Assembly (NCBI GenBank): GCA_944380545.1
Contig: CALWHV010000007.1
Span: 124,001-188,000 of the forward strand
Reading direction: 5' to 3'
From: an uncultured Eubacterium sp.
GTDB taxonomy: Bacteria > Bacillota > Clostridia > Oscillospirales > Acutalibacteraceae
Length of the DNA stretch: 64,000 nt
This document shows positions 1-6,553 of the stretch, one piece after another. Every line of letters starts with the position of its first letter. Position 1 is the stretch's first letter. Below the pieces are notes generated by a model. The model was not told the DNA's origin and did not search any database. It worked only from the letters and a program-made list of their open reading frames with translations. The position numbers were made by a program, and so were the translations under genes.

Positions 1-1424
1 TCGCGAAAATCATTATTGACCTCGTAGCGGTGGCGGTGGCGCTCATAGATCATAGACGCGCCGTAAAGCGAATACGCCTTTGATGCTGGGTCGAGCACGC
101 AGGGATATTTTCCGAGGCGCATCGTGCCGCCGAGGCTGCTTACCTCCTTTTGCTCCGGCATAAGGTCTATCACGGGATAGGGCGTTTCGGGGTTTATCTC
201 TGAGGAATCGGCGTTTTTAAGCCCAAGCACATTTCTTGCGAATTCGATAACCGCAACCTGCATACCGAGGCAGATACCGAGATACGGCACGCCGTGCGTT
301 CTGGCGTAATTGACCGCCCTTATCTTGCCCTCCGTTCCCCTGCTGCCGAAGCCGCCGGGCACAAGGATGCCGTCCGCCGAGCCGAGGATACGCTCGATAT
401 CCGCGTCCTTTTCCTCAAGCGATTCTGAATCAATCCAGTCTATCTTAACGGCGCAGCGAGTTGCCGCTCCGCCGTGGCGAAGCGCCTCGTTGACAGATAT
501 ATAGCTGTCGTGCAGCTCAACATATTTGCCCACCATTGCGATTCTTACGGTGCGCTGCGGCTGCCTGAGCGCGTCGAGCATCCTGCTCCACTCGGTCAGG
601 TCCGGCGGCGGGCAGTCTATGCCGAGCGCTTCCACCGCGGCGTCGTCAAGCCCCTGCTCGTGCAGCATAACCGGCACGGCGTAAAGGATGTCGCAGTTGT
701 TGTTTTCAATAACGCAGCGCTCCTCAACATTGCAGAAAAGCGCGATCTTGCGCTTTATATCCGCCGTGAGCGGATGCTCCGTGCGGCAGACGATGATATC
801 CGGGCGTATGCCCATTGAGAGCAGCTCCTTTACGCTGTGCTGCGTGGGCTTTGATTTAAGCTCCTGCGACGCCGCAAGATAAGGCACGAGCGTTACATGG
901 ATAAACAGGCAGTTTTTGCGCCCGTATTCAAGCGAAAACTGGCGTATCGCCTCCAGAAACGGCTGGCTTTCTATATCGCCTATCGTGCCGCCAGTTTCAA
1001 CTATGCAGACATCGGCGCCCGTATCCGCATTTTTTGCGATATATTTTTTTATTTCGTTTGTGACATGGGGGATTATCTGAACGGTCTGCCCGCCGTAGAC
1101 GCCCTTGCGCTCATCCGAAAGCACATTCCACAGCACGCGCCCGGAGGTGAGGTTTGAATTTTGGGTGAGCGATTCGTCTATGAACCGCTCGTAATGGCCG
1201 AGGTCAAGGTCAGTTTCAGCGCCGTCGTCCGTAACAAAGACCTCGCCGTGCTGCACGGGGTTCATAGTGCCGGGGTCGATATTGAGGTAGGGGTCCAGCT
1301 TCTGCGCCGTTACCCTGAGCCCGCGCGATTTGAGCAGCCTGCCGAGCGACGCCGCCGTGATGCCCTTGCCGAGGCCAGAAACAACGCCGCCTGTAACAAA
1401 GATGTATTTTGCCTTCTTTTCCAT
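1..1424 (-). CDS. pyrG: CTP synthase, C-terminal end cut off by window edge
   Basis: CTP synthase makes CTP from UTP, ATP and glutamine in the cytoplasm, the last step of de novo pyrimidine nucleotide synthesis. The N-terminal synthase part reads [17 protein letters not shown] followed by [16 protein letters not shown], both hallmark CTP synthase sequences. The glutaminase domain follows, with [12 protein letters not shown] and the nucleophile loop LGICLGMQ. The reading frame is open to base 1, so the last part of the glutaminase domain lies outside the window. The ATG at 1424 is preceded by AGGAGGAAATATT on the minus strand, which fixes the start. It lies downstream of the DUF1846 gene, with a terminator hairpin between them. 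Identification is secure. Confidence 0.97.
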   Translation of the reverse strand, partial: MEKKAKYIFVTGGVVSGLGKGITAASLGRLLKSRGLRVTAQKLDPYLNIDPGTMNPVQHGEVFVTDDGAETDLDLGHYERFIDESLTQNSNLTSGRVLWNVLSDERKGVYGGQTVQIIPHVTNEIKKYIAKNADTGADVCIVETGGTIGDIESQPFLEAIRQFSLEYGRKNCLFIHVTLVPYLAASQELKSKPTQHSVKELLSMGIRPDIIVCRTEHPLTADIKRKIALFCNVEERCVIENNNCDILYAVPVMLHEQGLDDAAVEALGIDCPPPDLTEWSRMLDALRQPQRTVRIAMVGKYVELHDSYISVNEALRHGGAATRCAVKIDWIDSESLEEKDADIERILGSADGILVPGGFGSRGTEGKIRAVNYARTHGVPYLGICLGMQVAVIEFARNVLGLKNADSSEINPETPYPVIDLMPEQKEVSSLGGTMRLGKYPCVLDPASKAYSLYGASMIYERHRHRYEVNNDFR

Positions 1425-1440
1425 AATATTTCCTCCTAAT

Positions 1441-1488
1441 GCTGTTTTAAAAATATCAGCGCCGCCGAAGCCGTGACTTCAGCGGCGC
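1441..1488 (-). terminator. Intrinsic terminator after the DUF1846 gene
   Basis: On the minus strand GCGCCGC (1482-1488) pairs with GCGGCGC (1459-1465) and is followed by TGATATTTTTAAAA. It starts only six bases after the DUF1846 stop codon. It separates that gene from pyrG, which may depend on read-through or on a promoter not visible in the short gap. Confidence 0.75.
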
Positions 1489-1493
1489 AGAAT

Positions 1494-2957
1494 TCACTTG
1501 TTTTCCGGCTCGCAGGTGAGGCGCATGCCGAGCTTTTTGAGCACATTCTCGTCCACATGAGAGAGCAGGACGGTGGAGTGCATATCGCAGTTTTTAAGCC
1601 TGGGGAGCTGTGCTATTGCGGCGGCGGCGTTATTATCCGTGCTGGCGGAGATGGAGAGGGCGGTGAGCACCTCGTCCGAATGGAGGCGCGGATTTTTGCT
1701 GCCGAGATATTTTACCTTGAGCTCCTGGATGGGTCTTATGACCTGAGGGTCGATAAGCAGCACCTCGTCGTCTATTCCGGCAAGGTGCTTAAGGCAGTTT
1801 ATGAGCGTGGCGGAGATGCAGCCGAGAAGCTCCGAGGTTTTTCCGGTTATGACGGTGCCGTCCGTCAGCTCCGCCGCGGCGCCCGGCGCGCCCGTTCTGC
1901 GGCTGACAGCCCTTGCGGCGGCGGTGCAGGGGCGCGAATCCTCCGTAAGCTCCGCCTGCTTCATCAAAAGCTCAAGCTTATAGATCTCTTCCCTGTTTTC
2001 CGCGCCGGTGGCGGCGTTCCTTACGGCGTTGAAATACCGGCGTATTATTTCCTGCTTGGCGGCGGCGCAGACTGCGTCGTCGTCTGTTATGCAGTTCCCC
2101 GCCATATTGACGCCCATATCCGTGGGCGATTTATAGGGGCACTCGCCGTATATCTTTTCAAATATGGCGCGAAGCACGGGGAATATCTCCACATCGCGGT
2201 TGTAATTGACCGTGGTTTTGCCGTACGCCTCAAGGTGCCACGGGTCTATCATATTTATATCGTTGAGATCGGCGGTTGCCGCCTCGTACGCCATATTTAC
2301 TGGGTGGCGCAGCGGCAGGTTCCATATCGGGAAGGTTTCAAACTTGGCGTAGCCCGCCTTTACTCCGCGCTTGTTTTCGTGATAAAGCTGCGAAAGGCAG
2401 GTAGCCATCTTGCCGCTGCCGGGGCCGGGAGCGGTAACTATAACAAGCTTTTTTTCTGTTTTTATGTATTCGTTTTTGCCGAAGCCGTTATCGCTTACTA
2501 TATTTGAAACATTAGATGGATAGCCGTCTATGATATAATGGCGGTAATAGGGTATCCCCTCTTTATTGAGCCTTTTTTCAAACGCAAGCACGCGCGGATG
2601 GGGGGCGTATTTTGTGAGAACGATGCTGCCCACGGTGAGGCCGCAGCTTTCAAACGCCCTTACAAGGCGCAGCGCATCCACATCATAGGTTATGCCGAGG
2701 TCGCTTCTGACCTTGCATTTTTCAATATCCTCGGCGCTTACGGCGATAACTATCTCCGCCTCGTCCTTAAGCTGCAAAAGCATCTGCAGCTTGCTGTCCG
2801 GCTGAAAGCCCGGAAGCACGCGCGCTGCGTGATAATCGTCAAACAGCTTGCCGCCGAATTCAAGATACAGCTTGCCGCCGAATTCCGATATACGCTCCCT
2901 TATGCGGGAGGACTGCATTTTTAAATACTTGCCGTTGTCAAAACCAATCTTATACAT
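1494..2957 (-). CDS. DUF1846 family protein
   Basis: A 487-residue cytoplasmic protein of the DUF1846 family, which is widespread in Firmicutes and whose biochemical role is not settled. The family signature is clear near the N terminus: KIGFDNGKYLKMQS and LEFGGKLFDDYHAARVLPGF. The long middle contains VIVTAPGPGSGKMATCLSQL, a glycine-rich nucleotide-binding-like loop, and the C terminus matches the typical family length of about 490-500 residues. The ATG at 2957 follows AGAGGAAGCT on the minus strand. A sigma-A type promoter and an early leader hairpin lie upstream, and a terminator follows the stop. No signal peptide or membrane segment is visible. Family assignment is firm; function is unknown. 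Confidence 0.88.
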   Translation of the reverse strand: MYKIGFDNGKYLKMQSSRIRERISEFGGKLYLEFGGKLFDDYHAARVLPGFQPDSKLQMLLQLKDEAEIVIAVSAEDIEKCKVRSDLGITYDVDALRLVRAFESCGLTVGSIVLTKYAPHPRVLAFEKRLNKEGIPYYRHYIIDGYPSNVSNIVSDNGFGKNEYIKTEKKLVIVTAPGPGSGKMATCLSQLYHENKRGVKAGYAKFETFPIWNLPLRHPVNMAYEAATADLNDINMIDPWHLEAYGKTTVNYNRDVEIFPVLRAIFEKIYGECPYKSPTDMGVNMAGNCITDDDAVCAAAKQEIIRRYFNAVRNAATGAENREEIYKLELLMKQAELTEDSRPCTAAARAVSRRTGAPGAAAELTDGTVITGKTSELLGCISATLINCLKHLAGIDDEVLLIDPQVIRPIQELKVKYLGSKNPRLHSDEVLTALSISASTDNNAAAAIAQLPRLKNCDMHSTVLLSHVDENVLKKLGMRLTCEPENK

Positions 2958-2998
2958 AGCTTCCTCTTGCCCGGCGGCCGCGCCGCGCGGATTAAAAA

Positions 2999-3045
2999 AT
3001 GAAATTTAAAAACAATAAGACGGCTGCACGCGCGTACAACCGTCT
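2999..3045 (-). promoter_or_regulatory. Leader hairpin with T-rich tail upstream of DUF1846 gene
   Basis: On the minus strand AGACGG (3040-3045) pairs with CCGTCT (3018-3023). The 16-base middle is itself partly self-complementary, and TTATTGTTTTTAAATTTC follows. The predicted transcription start from the promoter at 3056-3084 lies only a few bases before the hairpin. It could be an attenuator, a 5' stabilising stem, or the terminator of the acetyltransferase gene upstream. Confidence 0.5.
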
Positions 3046-3055
3046 GTACTTACAT

Positions 3056-3084
3056 ATTATAAGGCAAAGCCGCCCATAAATCAA
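3056..3084 (-). promoter_or_regulatory. Sigma-A promoter for the DUF1846 gene
   Basis: On the minus strand TTGATT (3079-3084) and TATAAT (3056-3061) are separated by exactly 17 bases. The predicted start is near 3049, giving a leader of about 90 bases before the DUF1846 ATG. Confidence 0.7.
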
Positions 3085-3114
3085 TAGGAAGCGGCAAAAA
3101 AATCACGCTTGTTT

Positions 3115-3759
3115 TTATTTTTTTGAGCGGCTTTCAAACGCCCTTTTAACCGTTTCAAACGCCTGAGCGTCAAACTCACGGTCCTTAAAATAATACCTGA
3201 GGTCCTCCTGCGTTATCTCTCTGATAACACGGCAGGGGTTGCCCGCCGCGATAACTCCGCCGGGGATATCCTTTGTTACGACGCTGCCGGCGCCTATGAC
3301 CGTGCCGCTGCCTATGCTGACTCCGGGCAGGATGATACTGCCGCCGCCGATCCACACATCGTCGCCTATGCTGACGGCAATGCCGTATTCATACATAGTG
3401 CCGCGCGCCGCCGTATGGACCGGATGGCCGGCTGTGTAGACGGAAACATTCGGCGCCATAAAAACATTGTTGCCGATATCAACGCGCGCAACATCAAGGA
3501 TGGTGCAGCCGTAATTGGCGTTAAAATTATCGCCGGCAAAGATGTGCTTGCCGTAATCGCAGTAAAACGGCGGGTTTATCCAGCTGTTTTTGCCCAGCGC
3601 GCCGAACATTTTGTGCGAGATGTCCGAAAGCTTTTCAAAATCCCACGGATCGGCTGTGTTGAACGCGTGCATCAGGCGCTTGTTTTGCTTCATCTCCTCA
3701 ACGAGCGCATCGTCCGCGATATACGCCATCTCTTTTTCCATTCTTGTTTTGTTGTTCAT
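3115..3759 (-). CDS. Sugar O-acetyltransferase, maltose/galactoside type (LbH)
   Basis: A 214-residue cytoplasmic acetyltransferase of the maltose O-acetyltransferase/LacA family, which moves acetyl from acetyl-CoA to a sugar hydroxyl. The N-terminal Maa domain covers about residues 1-60 (EKEMAYIADDALVEEMKQNK). The rest is a left-handed beta helix with hexapeptide repeats, for example IGNNVFMAPNVSVYTAGHPV, which holds the expected catalytic His, then IGDDVWIGGGSIILPGVSIG and the closing AAGNPCRVIREI. The open frame runs further upstream, but AGGAGAG just before the ATG at 3759 marks the start. The true sugar acceptor cannot be told. It stands apart from the polysaccharide loci and looks monocistronic. 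Confidence 0.9.
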   Translation of the reverse strand: MNNKTRMEKEMAYIADDALVEEMKQNKRLMHAFNTADPWDFEKLSDISHKMFGALGKNSWINPPFYCDYGKHIFAGDNFNANYGCTILDVARVDIGNNVFMAPNVSVYTAGHPVHTAARGTMYEYGIAVSIGDDVWIGGGSIILPGVSIGSGTVIGAGSVVTKDIPGGVIAAGNPCRVIREITQEDLRYYFKDREFDAQAFETVKRAFESRSKK

Positions 3760-3769
3760 AATTCCCTCT

Positions 3770-3810
3770 CCTGTTATTAAAAATACAGCGGCGCCGCGCG
3801 GACGCCGCTG
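3770..3810 (-). terminator. Intrinsic terminator after the membrane-protein gene
   Basis: CAGCGGCG (3786-3793) pairs with CGCCGCTG (3803-3810); on the minus strand the hairpin is followed by TATTTTTAATAAC. It lies about 110 bases past the stop of the gene at 3921-4724 and just before the acetyltransferase ribosome binding site. Confidence 0.7.
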
Positions 3811-3832
3811 CATTATTGATGGTTTTAGATAT

Positions 3833-3902
3833 GCTTTAAGCTGCCAAGAGTCGAACACGATGTGCCGAAAATGCGACGGTGCGTGAAGCAGCCGCTTAAA
3901 GC
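3833..3902. repeat. 70-bp interval bounded by 9-bp inverted repeats
   Basis: GCTTTAAGC (3833-3841) and GCTTAAAGC (3894-3902) are perfect inverted repeats. Between them, on the minus strand, is GTGTTCGACTC, which resembles a tRNA T-loop, but no cloverleaf could be drawn. It lies between the stop of the membrane-protein gene and its terminator. Function unknown. Confidence 0.4.
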
Positions 3903-3920
3903 CATATTGCGTTCGTTAAC

Positions 3921-4724
3921 CTATGCAAGGTATTCGGACACATTTTCGTAATCGCGCACCTTTTCGGCGTTGTTTTCCGCGATCCTTTCGGAAAAGCCGA
4001 GCTTGCGCTCGCGCCTGCCGAGGCGCTCCTTGAATCTTCTGGAAGCCGCGATGAATATGATAAAGATATAGGGCATACCCAAATTGGTTTCAAGCAGCGA
4101 ATTGATTATCATAGGAGCGATCTTTGCCTCAAGCGAGGTGAGCTCCGCGCTTCTGATGCCGCCGAGGTAAAGGCCTATCTCCCAGCCGAACTGAACAAGG
4201 ATTCCGATAGCCAAAAGCCACGGGATATTGACGCGCTCCTCTTTCTTTTTGCGCGTTGCGTTCCAGATGATCAGCAGCAGATAGCCCACAAACAGGATAA
4301 GCGCCATCCAGCCGTGATAAGCGCCGGTGGTGCGCTGGATGGTTATGTAATCGTCGTGCGGGCCGAAGGTCTGCGTTAGCAGCGGGCAGCACAGCCACCA
4401 GCCGAGTATAAGGATGGTCCATTCAAACAGGTTTTTATCCTTGGAGATCCACAGCCATATCCACGCAAAATTCGTGAAGCCGTAGCTCATACTCATCCAC
4501 AGCAGCACCCAGAAAAGGCTGTGCCCCTCCGATATGGAGCGCGAATGTGTGGCAAGGTGGAAGATTCCGAAATCAACGATCTGATACAGGATGCCGGCAA
4601 GAAAGCCGACTATTACGGTGGCGTACTTCTTTTTGTAAAGCAGCAGGCCTGCGAATACAACGAGAAACGCTATGTCGAGCCACATATAAAACGGCTCAAA
4701 CACTCTTTGAGCAACAACTTCCAT
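3921..4724 (-). CDS. Unrecognised multi-pass membrane protein
   Basis: A 267-residue protein with about seven hydrophobic segments, at roughly residues 12-28, 34-55, 68-92, 101-116, 136-154, 168-188 and 207-224, and a basic cytoplasmic-looking tail rich in Arg, Lys and Glu. Conserved-looking polar features inside the hydrophobic stretches include TFGPHDDY and FGWEIGLYLGG. The ATG at 4724 follows AAAAGGAGTAATTT on the minus strand, so the start is firm. It appears monocistronic, with its own terminator. I do not recognise the family. The Trp-rich, evenly spaced helices suggest a small integral membrane protein, perhaps an enzyme or sensor, but nothing in the sequence settles this. Confidence 0.8.
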   Translation of the reverse strand: MEVVAQRVFEPFYMWLDIAFLVVFAGLLLYKKKYATVIVGFLAGILYQIVDFGIFHLATHSRSISEGHSLFWVLLWMSMSYGFTNFAWIWLWISKDKNLFEWTILILGWWLCCPLLTQTFGPHDDYITIQRTTGAYHGWMALILFVGYLLLIIWNATRKKKEERVNIPWLLAIGILVQFGWEIGLYLGGIRSAELTSLEAKIAPMIINSLLETNLGMPYIFIIFIAASRRFKERLGRRERKLGFSERIAENNAEKVRDYENVSEYLA

Positions 4725-4914
4725 AAATTACTCCTTTTCTTTTTTATCCGTTATTATTTTCAGAGCCGCGCCAACGGCTCCGAGATTATTGTAACATCTG
4801 CGCGGTCCGCTGTAAATCCGCGTGAAAGTAAAAAAAGCGAGGGCTTTTTTGTGCAAATTAAACAAAGCCCTTCAAAACACAATGAAAACCGCGCCTTGTT
4901 GCGCTCCCGCACGA

Positions 4915-4951
4915 AAGCCGCGCAAACAAAAAATGCGCCTGTGCGGCGCAT
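4915..4951 (-). terminator. Intrinsic terminator after the small gene at 4975-5286
   Basis: On the minus strand an AATGCGCC/GGCGCATT hairpin (arms in 4931-4951) is followed by a run of T (TTTTTTGTTTG). It starts about 25 bases after the stop codon at 4975. The rest of 4725-4914 holds no recognisable gene. Confidence 0.75.
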
Positions 4952-4974
4952 TTTCCGTACCTGATTTAGGCTGC

Positions 4975-5286
4975 TTATTTCTTGTTTTCCTCGTTTTTAT
5001 CGTCTTTTGCCGCATCCTCCCTACGATAATTGAAGCGGATGAGCACCTCGCGGCGCACATTATCGTTCGGGTCCGCCCCGAAATCATACTCAAGGCTGTC
5101 GCAAAGCTCCTTGAAGAGCCTTTTGGAGCGCTCGGAGGTTTTTTCAGGCGGCACGCTGTCCCACAGGCAGGACATGGCGTATTGCAGGCAATAAAGCGAG
5201 ATATCGTCTATTGCGCGAAATTCACCCTCCGGCGACTCGGGAAGCTTGTTTGCGGATTTAACTGCCTCTTCTTTTTTCATACCCAT
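4975..5286 (-). CDS. Small hydrophilic protein of unknown function
   Basis: A 103-residue, highly charged protein with no membrane segment; the last 15 residues are almost all Lys, Asp, Glu and Asn. It is preceded by AAAGGAGAAATTATT before ATG 5286; an alternative ATG at 5280 is less well spaced. It is a real gene because it has a good ribosome binding site, a candidate promoter (TATAAT near 5311-5318 on the minus strand) and its own terminator. It is divergent from the XRE regulator at 5421, and the palindromic operators sit in the shared intergenic region, so that regulator probably controls it. I do not recognise the family. Confidence 0.7.
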   Translation of the reverse strand: MGMKKEEAVKSANKLPESPEGEFRAIDDISLYCLQYAMSCLWDSVPPEKTSERSKRLFKELCDSLEYDFGADPNDNVRREVLIRFNYRREDAAKDDKNEENKK

Positions 5287-5332
5287 AATAATTTCTCCTT
5301 TTCATCATAAAATATTATATGACACTTACTAT

Positions 5333-5376
5333 TTTACAAACGATTGTTTGTAAAGTCAACACAAACATTCGTTTGT
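5333..5376. promoter_or_regulatory. Paired palindromic operators between divergent genes
   Basis: Two sites share the form ACAAAC-N4-GTTTGT. The first extends to nine-base perfect arms, TTTACAAAC (5333-5341) and GTTTGTAAA (5346-5354). The second has six-base arms at 5361-5366 and 5371-5376. Their centres are 25 bp apart. They lie between the small gene on the minus strand and the XRE regulator on the plus strand, and overlap the likely promoter -35 region of the former. This is the usual arrangement for an autoregulated Cro/CI-type repressor. Confidence 0.65.
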
Positions 5377-5420
5377 ATGATATTATCGTTCAAAATCCAC
5401 AAAAAAAGAGCGGTCTGTTT

Positions 5421-5642
5421 ATGGAAGTTTACAAAATGCTGCGAATGCTGCGCAACAAAAGCGGCCTGACGCAAAAGCAGGTGGCGGAATATCTGGGAAT
5501 GAAGCAGCAGCAATACAGCAATTATGAGCTTGGGCTGCGCTGCCTGCCGATAGACAAGCTCCGCTCGCTGTGCCTGCTTTACAGCGTTTCGGCAGACTAT
5601 ATCCTGGCGCTTCCCGCCGACCTTGAGTATCCCGGCAGCTAA
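5421..5642 (+). CDS. XRE-family (Cro/CI-type) transcriptional regulator 1
   Basis: A 73-residue DNA-binding protein made almost entirely of one helix-turn-helix domain. Residues about 3-64 read MLRMLRNKSGLTQKQVAEYL and then MKQQQYSNYELGLRCLP, the typical XRE pattern with SVSADYILALP closing the fold. The open frame extends upstream through the operators; the ATG at 5421 gives the family's usual start, though its ribosome binding site is weak (AAAGAGCGG). It probably binds the two palindromes just upstream and controls itself and the divergent small gene. Its stop codon lies inside the loop of its own terminator. Confidence 0.85.
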   Translation: MEVYKMLRMLRNKSGLTQKQVAEYLGMKQQQYSNYELGLRCLPIDKLRSLCLLYSVSADYILALPADLEYPGS

Positions 5643-5662
5643 TGCCGGGATATTATTTTGCC
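5628..5662 (+). terminator. Terminator enclosing the XRE-1 stop codon
   Basis: TATCCCGGCA (5628-5637) and TGCCGGGATA (5643-5652) form a perfect 10-bp stem with loop GCTAA, followed by TTATTTTG. The TAA stop of the regulator lies in the loop, so the last codons form one arm. Confidence 0.85.
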
Positions 5663-5687
5663 ATATTTTTGATGTTTGCATAAAAAT

Positions 5688-5707
5688 AATACTCCGTATG
5701 GGGTATT
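5688..5707. promoter_or_regulatory. Imperfect palindrome upstream of XRE regulator 2
   Basis: AATACTCC (5688-5695) and GGGGTATT (5700-5707) form 8-base arms with one mismatch about a 4-base centre. It lies 50 bp before the start of the second XRE gene and differs in sequence from the first operator pair, so it is a candidate site for the second regulator. Confidence 0.45.
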
Positions 5708-5757
5708 ACATCAACTCCGCATAGCGTGTTTTAATAAAATAGCTCTTGAGGTGTTTT

Positions 5758-5958
5758 ATGAAAACGAGGCTTCGAGAGCTTAGAGAAAGCTACGAGCTTA
5801 CGCAGGCGCAATGCGCGAAGGCGGCGTTGATCTCAAAAAATTCATACATCAGATACGAACGCGGCGAAAGGGTCATACCGCTTGATGTTGCAAAGACCCT
5901 GGCAGAATTTTACGGCGTTTCGATAGACTATATCGCCATGCTCAGCGACGAGAAGTAA
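5758..5958 (+). CDS. XRE-family transcriptional regulator 2
   Basis: A 66-residue single-domain helix-turn-helix protein. The recognition region reads LTQAQCAKAALISKNSYIRYE and the C-terminal part YGVSIDYIAML is the usual XRE ending. The ATG at 5758 follows GAGGTG with good spacing; an upstream TTG in the same frame overlaps that binding site and is unlikely. It is only about 30 percent like the neighbour at 5421, so it is not a recent copy. It sits in an AT-rich island and has its own palindrome upstream. The target genes are unknown. Confidence 0.85.
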   Translation: MKTRLRELRESYELTQAQCAKAALISKNSYIRYERGERVIPLDVAKTLAEFYGVSIDYIAMLSDEK

Positions 5959-6083
5959 CACGAGGAATTTAAAAGATTTTGGTAAACCCCGCTGCAGCGG
6001 CGGAGCTGCACCTCATCCCGATTGCAGCCGCACAAACAGACAGCAATAATTGCAAAGTTCGATAAATAATCAAATTGCAGATA

Positions 6084-6257
6084 ATGATAAATGTAATTAT
6101 TGAACAGGGAAAAATAACGGCAAGCGGGCACGCAGGTTATGCGCCGAAAGGGCAGGACATTATGTGCGGCGGTATATTTTCACTTCTCCGCCCATCCTGT
6201 GCGCTTTCACAATCGCGTTGTATTTCCCGTTATGGCTTCCGATTCAAAGCCGCTTGA
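6084..6257 (+). pseudogene. Truncated Prp-like cysteine protease remnant
   Basis: The first 33 residues match the ribosomal-processing cysteine protease Prp (YsxB) family: MINVIIEQGKI followed by GHAGYAPKGQDIMC, which holds both the catalytic His and Cys. After the Cys the similarity stops at once, and no other frame restores the rest of a protein that is normally about 110 residues. There is no clear ribosome binding site. Prp-like genes occur next to rpmA in Firmicutes but also in prophages and integrative elements. With no L27 gene nearby, this copy looks like debris of a mobile element. Call: broken gene, moderate certainty. Confidence 0.55.
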
Positions 6258-6282
6258 TTTTTTACAATGTTTGTGTTAATAT
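6254..6282 (+). promoter_or_regulatory. Sigma-A promoter for a short plus-strand RNA
   Basis: TTGATT (6254-6259) and TAATAT (6277-6282) are separated by exactly 17 bases. No gene follows on this strand; about 70 bases on there is a strong terminator, so the product would be a short untranslated RNA. Confidence 0.6.
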
Positions 6283-6288
6283 AGAGTT

Positions 6289-6358
6289 GCCAAGGGGGAA
6301 ACCCCGGGGCATTGCGTTTAAAAAGTAACTGCTACTTTATGTAGTGGTTATTTTTTTA
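6289..6358 (+). ncRNA. Candidate antisense RNA (type I antitoxin)
   Basis: A transcript of about 70 bases is predicted from the promoter at 6254-6282 to the terminator at 6327-6358. It has no open frame with a ribosome binding site. It runs opposite to, and overlaps the 3' end of, the tiny hydrophobic ORF at 6348-6425. That is the 3'-overlap layout of TxpA/RatA-type toxin-antitoxin pairs. The call rests on promoter, terminator and layout, not on sequence similarity to a known RNA. Confidence 0.45.
6327..6358. terminator. Bidirectional terminator shared by toxin and antisense RNA
   Basis: AACTGCTAC (6327-6335) pairs with GTAGTGGTT (6341-6349) allowing G-U pairs. It is followed on the plus strand by ATTTTTTTAT and on the minus strand by ACTTTTTAAA. 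It serves both convergent transcripts, and the toxin stop codon is at its edge. Confidence 0.7.
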
Positions 6359-6425
6359 TATGCTCTTGCTTAACAGTAAGGAGAAGGCAAAGGATTAAAG
6401 TTAATATAATTATAACATTATCCAT
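6348..6425 (-). CDS. Candidate 25-residue hydrophobic type I toxin
   Basis: A 25-residue peptide with a single membrane-spanning run (VIIILTLILCLLLTV) and a charged tail KQEHIKK. This is the build of TxpA/BsrG/holin-like type I toxins, which insert in the membrane and depolarise it. The ATG at 6425 follows GGGGGTGGGACA, a strong binding site. A candidate promoter lies upstream on the minus strand (TAAATA near 6450-6455 with TTTATA 17 bases before it). A plus-strand RNA overlaps its 3' end. The peptide is too short for ordinary gene callers. The layout is suggestive; toxicity is inference. Confidence 0.45.
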   Translation of the reverse strand: MDNVIIILTLILCLLLTVKQEHIKK

Positions 6426-6483
6426 TGTCCCACCCCCTTTTGCAACTCTATATTTACTCCGGAGGTTACTGCCTATAAATTCA

Positions 6484-6512
6484 ATCACCGCCCCTGCCGG
6501 AGGGGCGGTGAT
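6484..6512. terminator. Strong hairpin after the gene at 6554-6898
   Basis: ATCACCGCCCCT (6484-6495) and AGGGGCGGTGAT (6501-6512) form a perfect 12-bp stem with loop GCCGG. On the minus strand it follows the stop at 6554 by about 40 bases but has only a weak T-rich tail (TGAATTTATAGG), so termination is likely but not certain. Confidence 0.55.
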
Positions 6513-6553
6513 CGAAATTGCAAATTTTATTTTATGTTCATAAAAGCTTATGT

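Larger units (their letters stand above)
6280..6452. repeat. Inverted repeat flanking the toxin/antitoxin pair
   Basis: TATAGAGTTGC occurs at 6280-6290 on the plus strand and at 6442-6452 on the minus strand. Both are followed by an A-rich step and GGGGG. The copies lie at the predicted transcription starts of the two opposing RNAs, so the two transcripts would begin with nearly the same bases; alternatively these are the ends of a 173-bp mini-element. Confidence 0.5.

Noticed and set aside
1473..2507. A 344-residue plus-strand open frame opposite the DUF1846 gene
   Set aside because: It lies wholly on the complement of a gene with a clear family match, has no ribosome binding site and a composition typical of a shadow frame.
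3826..3910. Possible tRNA gene
   Set aside because: Only a T-loop-like GTTCGACTC is present; no D arm, anticodon arm or acceptor stem could be paired.
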